DNA of 64,000 nucleotides from CAYXLI01 sp964464925 (GTDB lineage: Bacteria; Acidobacteriota; Terriglobia; Bryobacterales; Bryobacteraceae), in contig CAYXLI010000007.1 of NCBI GenBank assembly GCA_964464925.1, forward strand, positions 194,069-258,068, in the 5' to 3' direction. How positions within the stretch are numbered: position 1 is the first letter of the stretch; every line of letters starts with the position of its first letter. Below, in pieces: positions 43,629-52,341 of the stretch. Made by a program: the position numbers and the translations under genes. The notes beneath the pieces are model-generated. The model saw only the letters and a program-made list of their open reading frames with translations, was not told where the DNA came from and ran no database searches.

Positions 43629-44627
43629 ATGAAACGCCTCATCGCCGCCCACATGGGTCTGCTGGCAATGCTCTTTACGCTAGCCCCGGCACCCATCCTC
43701 GCCAAAGACAAGAAGAAAGACCCCGAAGAGATCGGCAACCGGAATGTCGACAAAGGCGTTAACTTCTATTCGCTGGAGAAAGAAATCGCGCTCGGCAAGC
43801 AGGTTGCGCAGGAAGTGGAGCGCGCTGCCCGCATCATTGATGACCCCGTCATCGCGGAGTACGTAAATCGCGTAGGACAGAATCTTGTTCGCAACTCGGA
43901 CGTGAAAGTGCCGGTTACGATCAAGGTGCTGGACAGCGAGGATATCAACGCGATGGCACTGCCCGGCGGTTTCTTTTACGTGAACTCGGGCCTCATCCTG
44001 CGCGCCGAATCGGAATCCGAACTCGCCGGCGTGATGGCTCACGAGATTGCCCACATCGCAGCCCGGCATGGTACGCGTCAGGCCACACGTGGACAACTGG
44101 TAAACTTCGCGACCATTCCGCTGATCTTCATGGGCGGCTGGACTGGTTACGGCATCCGCCAGGCGACCAGTATCCTGGTTCCGCTCGGCTTCCTATCCTT
44201 CTCCCGCGGCTTCGAGTCGGAAGCAGACATGCTCGGCCTGCAGTATCTCTATAAAGCAGGTTACGACCCGACCGCATTTGTCGACTTCTTCGAAAAAATT
44301 CAATCCGATGAGAAGAAGAAGCCCGGCACCATGGCCAAAGTATTCTCTTCGCATCCTCTGACGGACGACCGGATTAAGGTTGCGCAGAAGAACATCCAGG
44401 AAATGCTTGCCGCCAAGCCCGAGTACGTCGTAACCACTTCGGAATTCAACGACGTGAAGGCTCGCCTGAGCGCGATGCACAATCGCCGAAAGATCGATCC
44501 CAAAGACGCGAACCGTCCGCAGTTGAAGAAGGGCCCCGGTGGCACGGTACCGGTGGATGGCGACCAGAAGGGCAAAGAAAAGACCGACGAAGACGAACGC
44601 CCAACCCTGAAGCGCCGCCCTGCGTAA
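43629..44627 (+). CDS. Exported M48-family zinc metalloprotease (BepA-like core)
   Basis: 332 residues with signal peptide MGLLAMLFTLAPAPILA. The zinc motif HEIAH is at residues 138-142, and the third ligand is E196 within FSRGFESEADMLGLQYL. IGNRNVDKGVNFYSLEKEIA and FSSHPLTDDRIKV are also typical. The C-terminal ~45 residues are a charged Pro/Lys tail (RPTLKRRPA at the end). It probably does outer-membrane protein quality control in the periplasm. TATACT at 43588 and GGAG before the ATG give a conventional, leadered start. BepA's TPR domain is absent. Confidence 0.88.
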   Translation: MKRLIAAHMGLLAMLFTLAPAPILAKDKKKDPEEIGNRNVDKGVNFYSLEKEIALGKQVAQEVERAARIIDDPVIAEYVNRVGQNLVRNSDVKVPVTIKVLDSEDINAMALPGGFFYVNSGLILRAESESELAGVMAHEIAHIAARHGTRQATRGQLVNFATIPLIFMGGWTGYGIRQATSILVPLGFLSFSRGFESEADMLGLQYLYKAGYDPTAFVDFFEKIQSDEKKKPGTMAKVFSSHPLTDDRIKVAQKNIQEMLAAKPEYVVTTSEFNDVKARLSAMHNRRKIDPKDANRPQLKKGPGGTVPVDGDQKGKEKTDEDERPTLKRRPA

Positions 44628-44721
44628 ACGACTTCCTGCAAACGCACTGAATTACGGAAACGGCGGGTGTCCGATAACGGACATTCGCGGTTTCATTTGA
44701 TCAATCCCAGCCGCCTTCGGG

Positions 44722-44727
44722 TATACT
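44722..44727 (+). promoter_or_regulatory. -10 element of the CHRD/PEP-CTERM gene
   Basis: TATACT at 44722-44727, 26 bases before the ATG at 44754, with GGAGG in between. This is an ordinary leadered promoter and contrasts with the close -10/start pairs elsewhere. Confidence 0.4.
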
Positions 44728-44753
44728 CGCCTTATTTCAACGGAGGTCGCTTC

Positions 44754-45314
44754 ATGATCAAATCACTAGTGCTGTGTGGTCTCGTCGTCGCAATGAGCAC
44801 GGCGCAGGCTGCCACAATCTCCGCCTCCGCTGTCCTTTCGGGCAGCAGTGAGAATCCCCCAACCGGTTCGCCAGGCACGGGCTTCGCTTCCGTGATCTAC
44901 GATTCGACAGCCCACACGCTCTTCGTCGATGTTGTGTTCTCCGGCCTGGGATCAGGTACTACGGCTTCCCACATCCATTGCTGCGCACTGCCTTCGGCGA
45001 ATGCTCCTGTCGCGACTACAGTACCCACTTTCCCCGGCTTTCCTCTGGGAGTCACCTCTGGGACGTACATCCACACGTTAGACCTGACGATGTCCTCAAG
45101 CTTCAATCCTTCCTTTGTGACGGCAAATGGCAGCGTCGCGGGCGCAGAGGCAGCCTTAGCAGCCGGGCTGGCGAACGGGAGCACCTATCTGAACATTCAC
45201 ACGACGCAGTTCCCTGCGGGAGAGATCCGCGGCCAACTCGTGCCCGAACCGGCCACCGGAGTCCTCATGTTCCTCGTGGCGTTCGGCTGTGCGGCCCTCC
45301 GGCGCCGAACTTAA
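44754..45314 (+). CDS. CHRD-domain protein with PEP-CTERM sorting signal
   Basis: 186 residues from ATG 44754, behind GGAGG. A signal peptide (MIKSLVLCGLVVAMSTAQA) is followed by a CHRD domain (residues ~20-160: VLSGSSENPPTGSPGTGFAS, ASHIHCC, NGSTYLNIHTTQFPAGEIRG). The C-terminus VPEPATGVLMFLVAFGCAAL followed by RRR is a PEP-CTERM sorting signal, processed by an exosortase. No exosortase is encoded in the window. The product is therefore likely surface-exposed or exopolysaccharide-associated. The stop overlaps that of the opposing GH36 gene. Confidence 0.88.
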   Translation: MIKSLVLCGLVVAMSTAQAATISASAVLSGSSENPPTGSPGTGFASVIYDSTAHTLFVDVVFSGLGSGTTASHIHCCALPSANAPVATTVPTFPGFPLGVTSGTYIHTLDLTMSSSFNPSFVTANGSVAGAEAALAAGLANGSTYLNIHTTQFPAGEIRGQLVPEPATGVLMFLVAFGCAALRRRT

Positions 45315-47503
45315 TTCGTGCGCTCCAGGATTACTGCAGTGCTGTCAAAGTCGCCACGGAGGTTCACGCTGATTCCGTGGTGCATCAGGTATGCTCCGCT
45401 CAGCTCCGCCTGCTTCTCTTGTAATTTGCCGTCGATCGATTCGACGCGATAGACCGCCTTCTCATCCAAACCGCGGAAGTGAATCGCGGGTGCCGCCGTG
45501 TTGTATTGCTGCGAATGGCGGAAAGCGAACAGGACGGCCTGCCTGCCGTCTTCGGCGACGTACTCATTGGAAGATACGTCGTTGGACCGGGGAGACATCA
45601 GGCGATACAACGTGCCCAATTCCACCGTGCCTCGTGTGCGCTTGTAGATCGTTATCATGCGGGTGGCGAGGGCAGAATCCTGCTCGGACCAGCGATTCAG
45701 ATTTGCACCGATGCCAAGGGCACCCTGCATGGCCACGAGGAATCGAAACTGCAGCGGTGCGCTGCGCCGGTTCATGTTCGGAACGTCCGTCACCCAGGCG
45801 GACATAATCTTCGGCGAATAGGCTTGCGTGAAACCTTCCTGGATTCTGAGCCGGTCGAATGCCTCGGTATTGTCCGACGGCCAGACTTCGTCGACTCGTT
45901 GCAGAATGCCTAGATCCACTCGGCCTCCCCCGCCCGAGCACGATTCGATCTCCAGTTTGGGATGCTTCTGCCGCAACCGGTCCAACAATTCGTAAAGATT
46001 CCGCGTGTACTTCACCCAGAGTTCGCGTTGCTCTGCCGGCGGCACTTCCGGCCAGCCCGGTTCCGAAAAGGAACGATTCATATCCCACTTAAAGTACTTG
46101 ATGTTCAAATCGCTCGCGAGCTTATCCAGGACACCGAAGAGGTATTCTTTGACATCATCCCGGGCAAGGTTGAGCACCATTTGGTTGCGCAACTCGCTGC
46201 GGGGACGCCCCGGGAAGTTCATGACCCAATCCGGATGCTTACGATAGAGATCACTATCGGCATTCACCATCTCCGGCTCGACCCAAAGGCCAAAGTCCAT
46301 ACCGAGCTGATTCACATGGCTGATGAGGCCGCTCAATCCTTGGGGGAATTTCTGCGGGTTCACAAACCAATCGCCCAGACCTGCACGATCGTTATTGCGC
46401 TTCCCGAACCAGCCATCATCCACTACAAACAACTCAACCCCTAGTTTTGCTGCCTTTTCAGCCAGTGCTTTCTGGCCGGGTTCGTCGACCTGAAAGGTGG
46501 TCGCTTCCCAGGAGTTGTACAGGACGGGACGCAGACGGGAAGCCTTGCCCCCCGGAAGTACCTGCTCTCGCTCGAACGCGTGCAGCAGGCGCGATGCGCC
46601 GCCCCAACCGGATTGGGAGTATCCCGCGAAAAACTCAGGGGTCTCGAGACTCTCACCTGGCTTCAAGGGATATTCGAAATCGAAGCTATTCAGGCCTCCG
46701 GCGACGCGAACCTGCCGGTATGGAGTCTGTTCTACCGTGATACGCCAGTTGCCGCTCCAGGCTAGGGCACCGAACCATACCCCGCCGTGTTCTTCTCCCA
46801 CATCCCCGTGGTCTATCGCGAACCATGGATTGAAATTGTGGCTGGTGTGTCCCTTACGGCTTTCCAGGATCTTCTTGCCTTCCTGAATGGGCTCCCGGTT
46901 GATCTGTGTTTCGGCTGCCCAGCGGCCGCTCAGGTAGGTGAGATAGTATCCATCACCGGGCGGCAGGTTCCACGTCGCGGATTGCGCACTCTCGATCGTG
47001 ACCGTGCCGGCCGTGCGATTTCGAATGGTCGCGCTGCGGCGAAGGATGCCGTGTTCCGGATATACCCGATAATGCAGCGTAGCCTCCACATCGTCGCGAA
47101 TATCTTTCATCTCGATAGCGAGATCATTGCCCTCAATCCGGTGGGAAACATATTTCAAAACCAGGTCGCGGTCACCGTCTGAGCGAACAATCTTCAGTGC
47201 GGGCTCGTAGTACCGCGGACCGCCCCATCCCGGGTACTCCTCGTTCTCCAGCATCTGATGAGGATCAAAGGACGAGATATCGCGCCGTGCCGCCGCGACC
47301 GGCAGATCTTCCATGCGCCACAAAGGGGCTCCCCAGTAAAGATTTTGCACCGAACCGTTCTGATCGACACCTATCGCGTATGAGTTATGTCGAGTGGTCA
47401 GCATCCAAATGTGACGGCTGGAGTCGTATTGAATGGCTGTTTGGCCGAAACAAGGGATCGCCGCTAACACGGCGAAAGAAGCGAATGCAACTTTAGATAG
47501 CAT
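45311..47503 (-). CDS. Secreted GH36 alpha-galactosidase
   Basis: 730-residue glycoside hydrolase removing alpha-linked galactose. Signal peptide MLSKVAFASFAVLAAIPCFGQ. An N-terminal beta-supersandwich precedes the (beta/alpha)8 barrel with VLYNSWEATTFQVDE, LGVELFVVDDGWFG, the nucleophile Asp in NIKYFKWDMNRSF, and the acid/base Asp in VWPSDNTEAFDRLRIQEGF. Length fits GH36. It is unusual only in being exported, which suits external glycan use together with the TonB receptor and sulfatase elsewhere in the window. Confidence 0.93.
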   Translation of the reverse strand: MLSKVAFASFAVLAAIPCFGQTAIQYDSSRHIWMLTTRHNSYAIGVDQNGSVQNLYWGAPLWRMEDLPVAAARRDISSFDPHQMLENEEYPGWGGPRYYEPALKIVRSDGDRDLVLKYVSHRIEGNDLAIEMKDIRDDVEATLHYRVYPEHGILRRSATIRNRTAGTVTIESAQSATWNLPPGDGYYLTYLSGRWAAETQINREPIQEGKKILESRKGHTSHNFNPWFAIDHGDVGEEHGGVWFGALAWSGNWRITVEQTPYRQVRVAGGLNSFDFEYPLKPGESLETPEFFAGYSQSGWGGASRLLHAFEREQVLPGGKASRLRPVLYNSWEATTFQVDEPGQKALAEKAAKLGVELFVVDDGWFGKRNNDRAGLGDWFVNPQKFPQGLSGLISHVNQLGMDFGLWVEPEMVNADSDLYRKHPDWVMNFPGRPRSELRNQMVLNLARDDVKEYLFGVLDKLASDLNIKYFKWDMNRSFSEPGWPEVPPAEQRELWVKYTRNLYELLDRLRQKHPKLEIESCSGGGGRVDLGILQRVDEVWPSDNTEAFDRLRIQEGFTQAYSPKIMSAWVTDVPNMNRRSAPLQFRFLVAMQGALGIGANLNRWSEQDSALATRMITIYKRTRGTVELGTLYRLMSPRSNDVSSNEYVAEDGRQAVLFAFRHSQQYNTAAPAIHFRGLDEKAVYRVESIDGKLQEKQAELSGAYLMHHGISVNLRGDFDSTAVILERTN

Positions 47504-47721
47504 GTTCCAGCTGAAGTATATTCGGTTCGCGCAATCTTGCGCCTGGTCTTTCGGAGGGAATCACGCTGCGCGAGGCGCTGTGCACCACGAGCCCCTACCC
47601 ATAACCGTGCCCTTACCGCATCGAAATTCACGCGGTGTTGCCTCTGTCCAGACATTTAAACGCAGCGGCAAAGCCGGGCTATCGTGAACACCGTTGTTAG
47701 AGTGAAAGGAGCGCGTTACAG

Positions 47722-47769
47722 ATGCACCATCACCTCTCACGCACTCGAGGCAAGGAGATTACGAATTGA
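47722..47769 (+). CDS. Possible leader peptide overlapping the next start codon
   Basis: A 15-residue frame (MHHHLSRTRGKEITN) from ATG 47722, preceded by AAAGGAG, ends at TGA 47767-47769. The TTG start of the following gene (47766-47768) overlaps this stop. Three His codons (CAC CAT CAC) follow the first Met, and the downstream protein is itself His/Asp/Glu-rich. It may couple or attenuate translation. It is short, so chance cannot be excluded. The 218 bases upstream, back to 47504, hold no other feature I can support. Confidence 0.3.
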   Translation: MHHHLSRTRGKEITN

Positions 47770-48221
47770 AGCGGCGCACATTCTTTGGTTTCGGCTTTTC
47801 CATCTTCGCGAGCAGCACGGCGTTGTTGTTAGCAAGAGATGATGAGGAAAAGCACAATGGGTATGGCAGGAAGCATGGTCATCGCGAGGATGAAGACGAT
47901 GACGAAGACGAGCATCACCGCGGAAACGGCCATCGCGGAAGGTACTTCCGACCGGAAGACGCTATCTATCTCAGAAGATATTACGGTGGGCCCGTCGATC
48001 TGCCTCCGGGGCTTCGCAAGAAGTACTACCGCACTGGTACGCTTCCGCCCGGATGGGAGAAGCGTTTTCGTCCATTCCCCCCCGCTGTGATTCAGCGATT
48101 ACCTCCGCCACCTCCATACGCCGACCGCGGTTATGTGGATGGATACGCTGTCGTATATGACCGCCGTACCCGTGCAATTCTCGATGTGATCGATCTGCTC
48201 AACGCCGCCACTGGCCGGTGA
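47766..48221 (+). CDS. Exported acidic/His-rich protein, RcnB-like C-terminus
   Basis: 151 residues from TTG 47766 with GGAG upstream. An N-terminal signal (FFGFGFSIFASSTALLLA) is followed by a low-complexity zone (residues ~25-58) rich in Asp, Glu, His, Arg and Gly, plausible for metal binding. The C-terminal part contains DLPPGLRKKYYRTGTLPPGW and YAVVYDRRTRAILDVIDLL, the pattern seen in RcnB/CigR-like periplasmic proteins. RcnB functions in nickel/cobalt homeostasis in enterobacteria; here this is only a suggestion. Confidence 0.65.
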   Translation: MKRRTFFGFGFSIFASSTALLLARDDEEKHNGYGRKHGHREDEDDDEDEHHRGNGHRGRYFRPEDAIYLRRYYGGPVDLPPGLRKKYYRTGTLPPGWEKRFRPFPPAVIQRLPPPPPYADRGYVDGYAVVYDRRTRAILDVIDLLNAATGR

Positions 48222-48286
48222 AGCCTGGGCGGAGCAGGCGCTCTTCTTCCCTCGACTGGCGCGATCACGGTAGAATGACGTAAGTA

Positions 48287-48790
48287 ATGCAGGTTCTGCA
48301 GGCCGGCGGCCATAAACTGCTCCTCCTGGAACTGGATACGGACTTCGTAAGCAATATCGCGCGGCAGGCCGGATTCGAATTCAAGGTGGACGACACAACG
48401 AGAGCTCTTACGCTCGACCTTCTCGCGACGGACCGGCAGGCTCCGTTGTTGCTTTTCGATGCTGCCGATCCTGGCAACTTGGGCTGGTTTTCGCGATGTC
48501 AGTTCTACGTCGATGGCCAGACCGGAATCGTTCTGCAGACTCCAATCACTCTGGCCAATATTCGAGATCGCGCCGGCAATATGCTGCCAAATTCGATCCG
48601 CCTGAGGATCGCGAAGGAACTGCCCGCCTCCTTCCGATTGCCTGGGAAACAGCCAGTTACTGAACAGATGATTTATGCGGTGTTGTACAACCTGCTCAAC
48701 GCTCTGCTTAATGTGGGAGTAGGTGTTTGCGGAAACGGCATCGTAAAGCCCCTGGCGGGCCGCACCGAGAGTTTCGGCACGCGAAATTAG
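48287..48790 (+). CDS. Hypothetical protein (167 aa)
   Basis: A soluble alpha/beta-looking protein from ATG 48287. It contains KLLLLELDTDFVSNIARQAG, QAPLLLFDAADPGNLGWFSR and DGQTGIVLQTPITLANIRDR. The N-terminal part looks like a short sensory or response-like fold, and the C-terminal part has EQMIYAVLYNLLNALLNVGV. I do not recognise it. TAGAAT lies ten bases before the ATG, so it may be near-leaderless. A hairpin at 48915-48945 separates it from the opposing phosphomannomutase gene. Confidence 0.5.
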   Translation: MQVLQAGGHKLLLLELDTDFVSNIARQAGFEFKVDDTTRALTLDLLATDRQAPLLLFDAADPGNLGWFSRCQFYVDGQTGIVLQTPITLANIRDRAGNMLPNSIRLRIAKELPASFRLPGKQPVTEQMIYAVLYNLLNALLNVGVGVCGNGIVKPLAGRTESFGTRN

Positions 48791-48914
48791 TCACCTCTGA
48801 TAAATCCGAGCGAGTAAAAGTCACCGCTAAATTCCATCTCTTCGTAACACAGATATGCGACCATGCTTGTGACTCGCGAGTGACGGTCGGAGGCACTCGC
48901 TCGAAGTCGGCGGA

Positions 48915-48945
48915 GACAGTGCCGGTCCCGGAAACCGGCACTGTC
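48915..48945. terminator. Convergent (bidirectional) hairpin terminator
   Basis: A perfect 12-base inverted repeat: GACAGTGCCGGT (48915-48926) and ACCGGCACTGTC (48934-48945), with a 7-base loop. It lies between the 3' ends of the hypothetical gene (48790, plus) and the phosphomannomutase gene (48958, minus). There is no strong U-run on either side, so Rho-independent activity is uncertain, but position and stem strength favour a terminator. Confidence 0.55.
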
Positions 48946-48957
48946 AATATCCCGCGA

Positions 48958-50328
48958 TCAGCCCTGAGCCGTCATCCGCTTGCCTGCCGCTGCCGTCAGT
49001 GCCTGCTCCATTTCCTCGCGATAGGCGTTCAGCGACTGTTCACAGTCCGCTTCGAAGCGCATCACCAGGACGGGCTGCGTGTTGGAGGCGCGAAGGAGTC
49101 CCCAGCCGTTCGGAAAGATTACACGCGCTCCGTCGATATCGACGATCGGATACTTGCCAGCGAAGTATTCCGCCACCTTTCCCACGATCCCAAACTTCAC
49201 ATCGTCCGTTGTATCCACGCGGATCTCGGGAGTCGAGACCAACCGGGGAAGACCCTCCGTCTGGGCAGACAAAGGCCTGCCGCTGCCGGCTACGATTTCG
49301 ATTAGCCGGCACGCTGCGTACAGAGCGTCATCGAAGCCATAGTAGCGGTCCGCGAAGAAGATGTGGCCGCTCATTTCACCAGCCAGTTCGGCGTTCTCTT
49401 CCTTCATCTTTGCCTTGATCAGCGAGTGGCCGGTCTTGTACATGACAGGCCTGCCACCGAGCGCATTGATCTGGTCATACATCACCTGCGAGCACTTCAC
49501 TTCGCCGATGAAGGTGGAACCTGGCTTGCGGCTCAGGATCTCTCTCGCATAGATGAGCAACAGGTAGTCACCCCAAACGACATTCCCCTTTTCGTCAATT
49601 GCGCCGATGCGGTCCGAATCGCCATCAAAGGCGATGCCCAGGTCCGCTCCCCGCTCCGCGACAGCTTTCTTAAGATGCAGCAGATTCTTTTCGACGGTCG
49701 GATCTGGATGATGATTGGGGAAGCTGCCGTCCATGTCGAAAAACAGCTCAGTGGCCTCAACGTTCAGTTTCTCGAGCAGGCGGTGCATGGTGGGGCCGGC
49801 CGTGCCGTTCCCTGCGTCCACCACAACCCTGACCCGACGCGAGAACGAGAACTGGCTCGCGATTTCATCCACGTAGGGAGTAGCGATGTCGAAGCTCTTC
49901 AACGTTCCCTGCCCCTGTGCGAAGTCGCCTTCCTCGATGATGCGGCGGACTTCCTGAATCTGCTCACCATGAATGGTGCCCGCCCCGAGCACAGTCTTGA
50001 ATCCGTTGTATTCGGCCGGATTGTGGCTTCCCGTGATCATCAAACCACCGGCGGCGTGAAGATGCTTTGTGGAGTAATACAACAGCGGAGTGGGGACGGT
50101 GCCAACATCGGTGACATCGCAGCCGGTTGCCAGAAGGCCTTCGAGCAGCGCATCATGCAAACGATTCGAACTTAGCCGGCAATCGCGTCCCAGATTGATA
50201 TTGCGGCCGCCGTGGCGCTGTAAGAACGTACCAACTCCGCGCCCCAGCTCGACAATATCGGGACTCTTGAGGTCGACATCGGCGACGCCGCGAATATCGT
50301 ACTCGCGAAAGATGTTCGGATTGAGCAT
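48958..50328 (-). CDS. Phosphomannomutase/phosphoglucomutase
   Basis: Interconverts hexose 1- and 6-phosphates for sugar-nucleotide and polysaccharide synthesis. 456 residues. Motifs: NPNIFREYDIRGVADVDL at the N-terminus, the phosphoserine loop MITGSHNPAEYNGFK, metal-binding AFDGDSDRIGAIDEKG, sugar-binding GEMSGHIFF, and the phosphate-binding LLRASNTQPVLVMRFEA. This matches the AlgC/ManB group. It stands alone on its strand downstream of the glycosylase gene (20 bases), possibly the last gene of that run. Confidence 0.93.
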   Translation of the reverse strand: MLNPNIFREYDIRGVADVDLKSPDIVELGRGVGTFLQRHGGRNINLGRDCRLSSNRLHDALLEGLLATGCDVTDVGTVPTPLLYYSTKHLHAAGGLMITGSHNPAEYNGFKTVLGAGTIHGEQIQEVRRIIEEGDFAQGQGTLKSFDIATPYVDEIASQFSFSRRVRVVVDAGNGTAGPTMHRLLEKLNVEATELFFDMDGSFPNHHPDPTVEKNLLHLKKAVAERGADLGIAFDGDSDRIGAIDEKGNVVWGDYLLLIYAREILSRKPGSTFIGEVKCSQVMYDQINALGGRPVMYKTGHSLIKAKMKEENAELAGEMSGHIFFADRYYGFDDALYAACRLIEIVAGSGRPLSAQTEGLPRLVSTPEIRVDTTDDVKFGIVGKVAEYFAGKYPIVDIDGARVIFPNGWGLLRASNTQPVLVMRFEADCEQSLNAYREEMEQALTAAAGKRMTAQG

Positions 50329-50347
50329 AAATTACGAAGGTAGCAGA

Positions 50348-50953
50348 TTAGCGTTTGCTCACGAACCGATTCCCCTCGATGACAAAACGCAACGGCCAGT
50401 CGGCGCAGTGCCGGATCCCAATGCGCGGCGTGGTGCGAATCCGAATAGCGGGTTCGTGCTTCGGCTTATAGACGCGCAGAGGACTATGGAGCAGGTCGGC
50501 ACCATTCAATGCTCGTGTGATTCCCATGGCTAAAGTAAGCTTCCCCGGTCCGCTGGCCAGGTCTTCCAATTTTCTGGCTCCGGGCCTCCGCAGGCGCATC
50601 TCGTCGATGCCGCCGGCTGGTTCCAACGCCCGGATCAACACGCACCCGGGTGTGTTCTCCGGCTCAGCGACAATGTTCAAACACTCATACATGCCGTAGA
50701 TGAAGTAGACATACGCATGGCCAGGCGGGCCGAAGATCACTTTGGTTCTTTCGGTAATGCCGCGAGAGGAGTGCGCCGCGAGATCGTCATTCCCTAGATA
50801 CGCCTCTGTCTCGACAATTCTGCCCGCCGATTCGCCATGTACGAGGAGTTTGCCCAGTAACGACCGCGCGACAGTCACGGTTTTTCGCGCGTAAAACGAT
50901 CTGGGGAGCAGTTCACACTCGCTCAAGCGCAGTGTGGCCGGATTCCCGGACAT
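50348..50953 (-). CDS. DNA-3-methyladenine glycosylase (MPG/AAG family)
   Basis: Excises alkylated and deaminated purines from DNA. 201 residues, normal for the family. ARSLLGKLLVHGESAGRIVE, TEAYLGNDDLAAHSS, GHAYVYFIYGMYECLNIVAE and RALEPAGGIDEMRLRR match it, with the catalytic Glu in ETEAY. The first possible ATG (50953) overlaps the end of the permease gene by 41 bases; an in-frame TTG at about 50926 (LSECELLPRSFY) would reduce this. It is the fifth gene of a coupled minus-strand run. Confidence 0.9.
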   Translation of the reverse strand: MSGNPATLRLSECELLPRSFYARKTVTVARSLLGKLLVHGESAGRIVETEAYLGNDDLAAHSSRGITERTKVIFGPPGHAYVYFIYGMYECLNIVAEPENTPGCVLIRALEPAGGIDEMRLRRPGARKLEDLASGPGKLTLAMGITRALNGADLLHSPLRVYKPKHEPAIRIRTTPRIGIRHCADWPLRFVIEGNRFVSKR

Positions 50954-52325
50954 GAGACCTCAAGCGAAGGCGATAGACGATGGCGCCAGCGGCTATGGTC
51001 AACACCGCCGCCATAGAGACAACCGGCTGAATGGTCAAGCCATACACGGTCATCCAAATGCCGATCAAGATGAATATTGCGGGCACAAGCGGATACGCGA
51101 AGCTCACGACCCGAAGCTTCTGCCAGCCCGGACGCCGGCGGAACACGAACAGCGTACCGACCGAGATAACAACGAAGAAATTCAGACAAAAACCAATGTA
51201 GTAAACAAGTTGTGGGAAGGGGGTAAGGGTCAGGATCATGGAGCAGAGCCCCTGGCACAGAATCGCGACCGTGGGCACGTGCCGCTTCTCATCGATGCGC
51301 GCAGCGATCGGGAAGAAGGCGCCGTTCTTGGCCATGGCGTAATAGAGGCGCGGCCCGATGGTGACCATTGCATTCACTGTGGAGGTGAGCGAGAGTGCCA
51401 TGAGCGCGCTAAATATTCCGGCGACCTCCGAGCCAAAGAGATTCCGAGCAGTGATGCTGCCGATGGCGATTTCGCCTTTCATATTCTCAAGCGGTGTGCT
51501 GTAGATGAAGACAACGTTCAGCAGGATGTAAAGTGCGGAGACCAGGACAGTGCCAACGGTGAGAGCCATGGGTAATGTCCGCTCCGGCCGCTTGAGTTCT
51601 TCGGCGATATACGTCGCGGCATTCCATCCGCTGTAGCTGAGATAGATCCAGAACAAGCTGATGGGGAACTGCGCAGCGAGCGAAGTGTTCACGTTACGGA
51701 CAGCCGGCGTAGAAAAGTGAGCCCAGTTGCCGGCCCCCGCCGTGAGTCCGAAGAAGATGAAAACGAGCAGCACCACCACCTTCAAACCGGTGAGCGAATT
51801 CTGTACGCGCGCGACCTGCTTCAGGTTCAGCAGGTTGATCAGAGTGAAAACCAGAATCAGGCCGGCTGCGAGCAGTTGCGCACCGCCGATTGTGAAGGCC
51901 ATTTCTCCGCTGCCTAGGGTGAATTGGGCATTCGCCTGCTTTACTGAAGGCACGAAGTAGCCGACGTAATCAGAGAACGCGAGCGCCGCTAAGGCGATCG
52001 GAGCCGAGAATCCGGCGAAAAACGAGATCCAGCCGGACATAAAGCCCCAAGTGGGGCCGTAGGCTTCGGTGAGATACACATACTCGCCGCCGGAACTGGG
52101 ATAGTTGATACCCAGTTCCGAATAGCAGAAAGAACCCAGCAGTGCGCAGAGGGCGCCGACGGCCCAGATACCCAGAATCAGGTTTGCGCTTCCCAATTGT
52201 CCGGCAAGGAATCCGCTGGTGGTGAAGATACCGGTCCCCACCATGTTTGAAACCACGATCGCGGCAGCCGAGACCACACCCAGTTGGCGGACCAGCCCCG
52301 CAGCGGACCTGGCTGGTATTGGCAT
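50913..52325 (-). CDS. APC-superfamily amino-acid permease
   Basis: 470 residues from ATG 52325 (MPIPARSAAGLVRQLGVVSA) with about twelve membrane segments. The first helix has the APC substrate motif NMVGTGIFTTSGFLAG, and NYPSSGGEYVYLTEAYGPTW and WNAATYIAEELKRPERTLP are typical of amino-acid/LAT-type transporters. It moves amino acids or amines across the inner membrane. It lies 17 bases after the SDR gene, in one operon with it. No specificity can be assigned. Confidence 0.92.
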   Translation of the reverse strand: MPIPARSAAGLVRQLGVVSAAAIVVSNMVGTGIFTTSGFLAGQLGSANLILGIWAVGALCALLGSFCYSELGINYPSSGGEYVYLTEAYGPTWGFMSGWISFFAGFSAPIALAALAFSDYVGYFVPSVKQANAQFTLGSGEMAFTIGGAQLLAAGLILVFTLINLLNLKQVARVQNSLTGLKVVVLLVFIFFGLTAGAGNWAHFSTPAVRNVNTSLAAQFPISLFWIYLSYSGWNAATYIAEELKRPERTLPMALTVGTVLVSALYILLNVVFIYSTPLENMKGEIAIGSITARNLFGSEVAGIFSALMALSLTSTVNAMVTIGPRLYYAMAKNGAFFPIAARIDEKRHVPTVAILCQGLCSMILTLTPFPQLVYYIGFCLNFFVVISVGTLFVFRRRPGWQKLRVVSFAYPLVPAIFILIGIWMTVYGLTIQPVVSMAAVLTIAAGAIVYRLRLRSHVRESGHTALERV

Positions 52326-52341
52326 GCCTTCATGATAACCG

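Noticed and set aside
49363..50175. 270-residue plus-strand frame antisense to the phosphomannomutase gene
   Set aside because: The enzyme motifs on the minus strand are complete, so this is a shadow.
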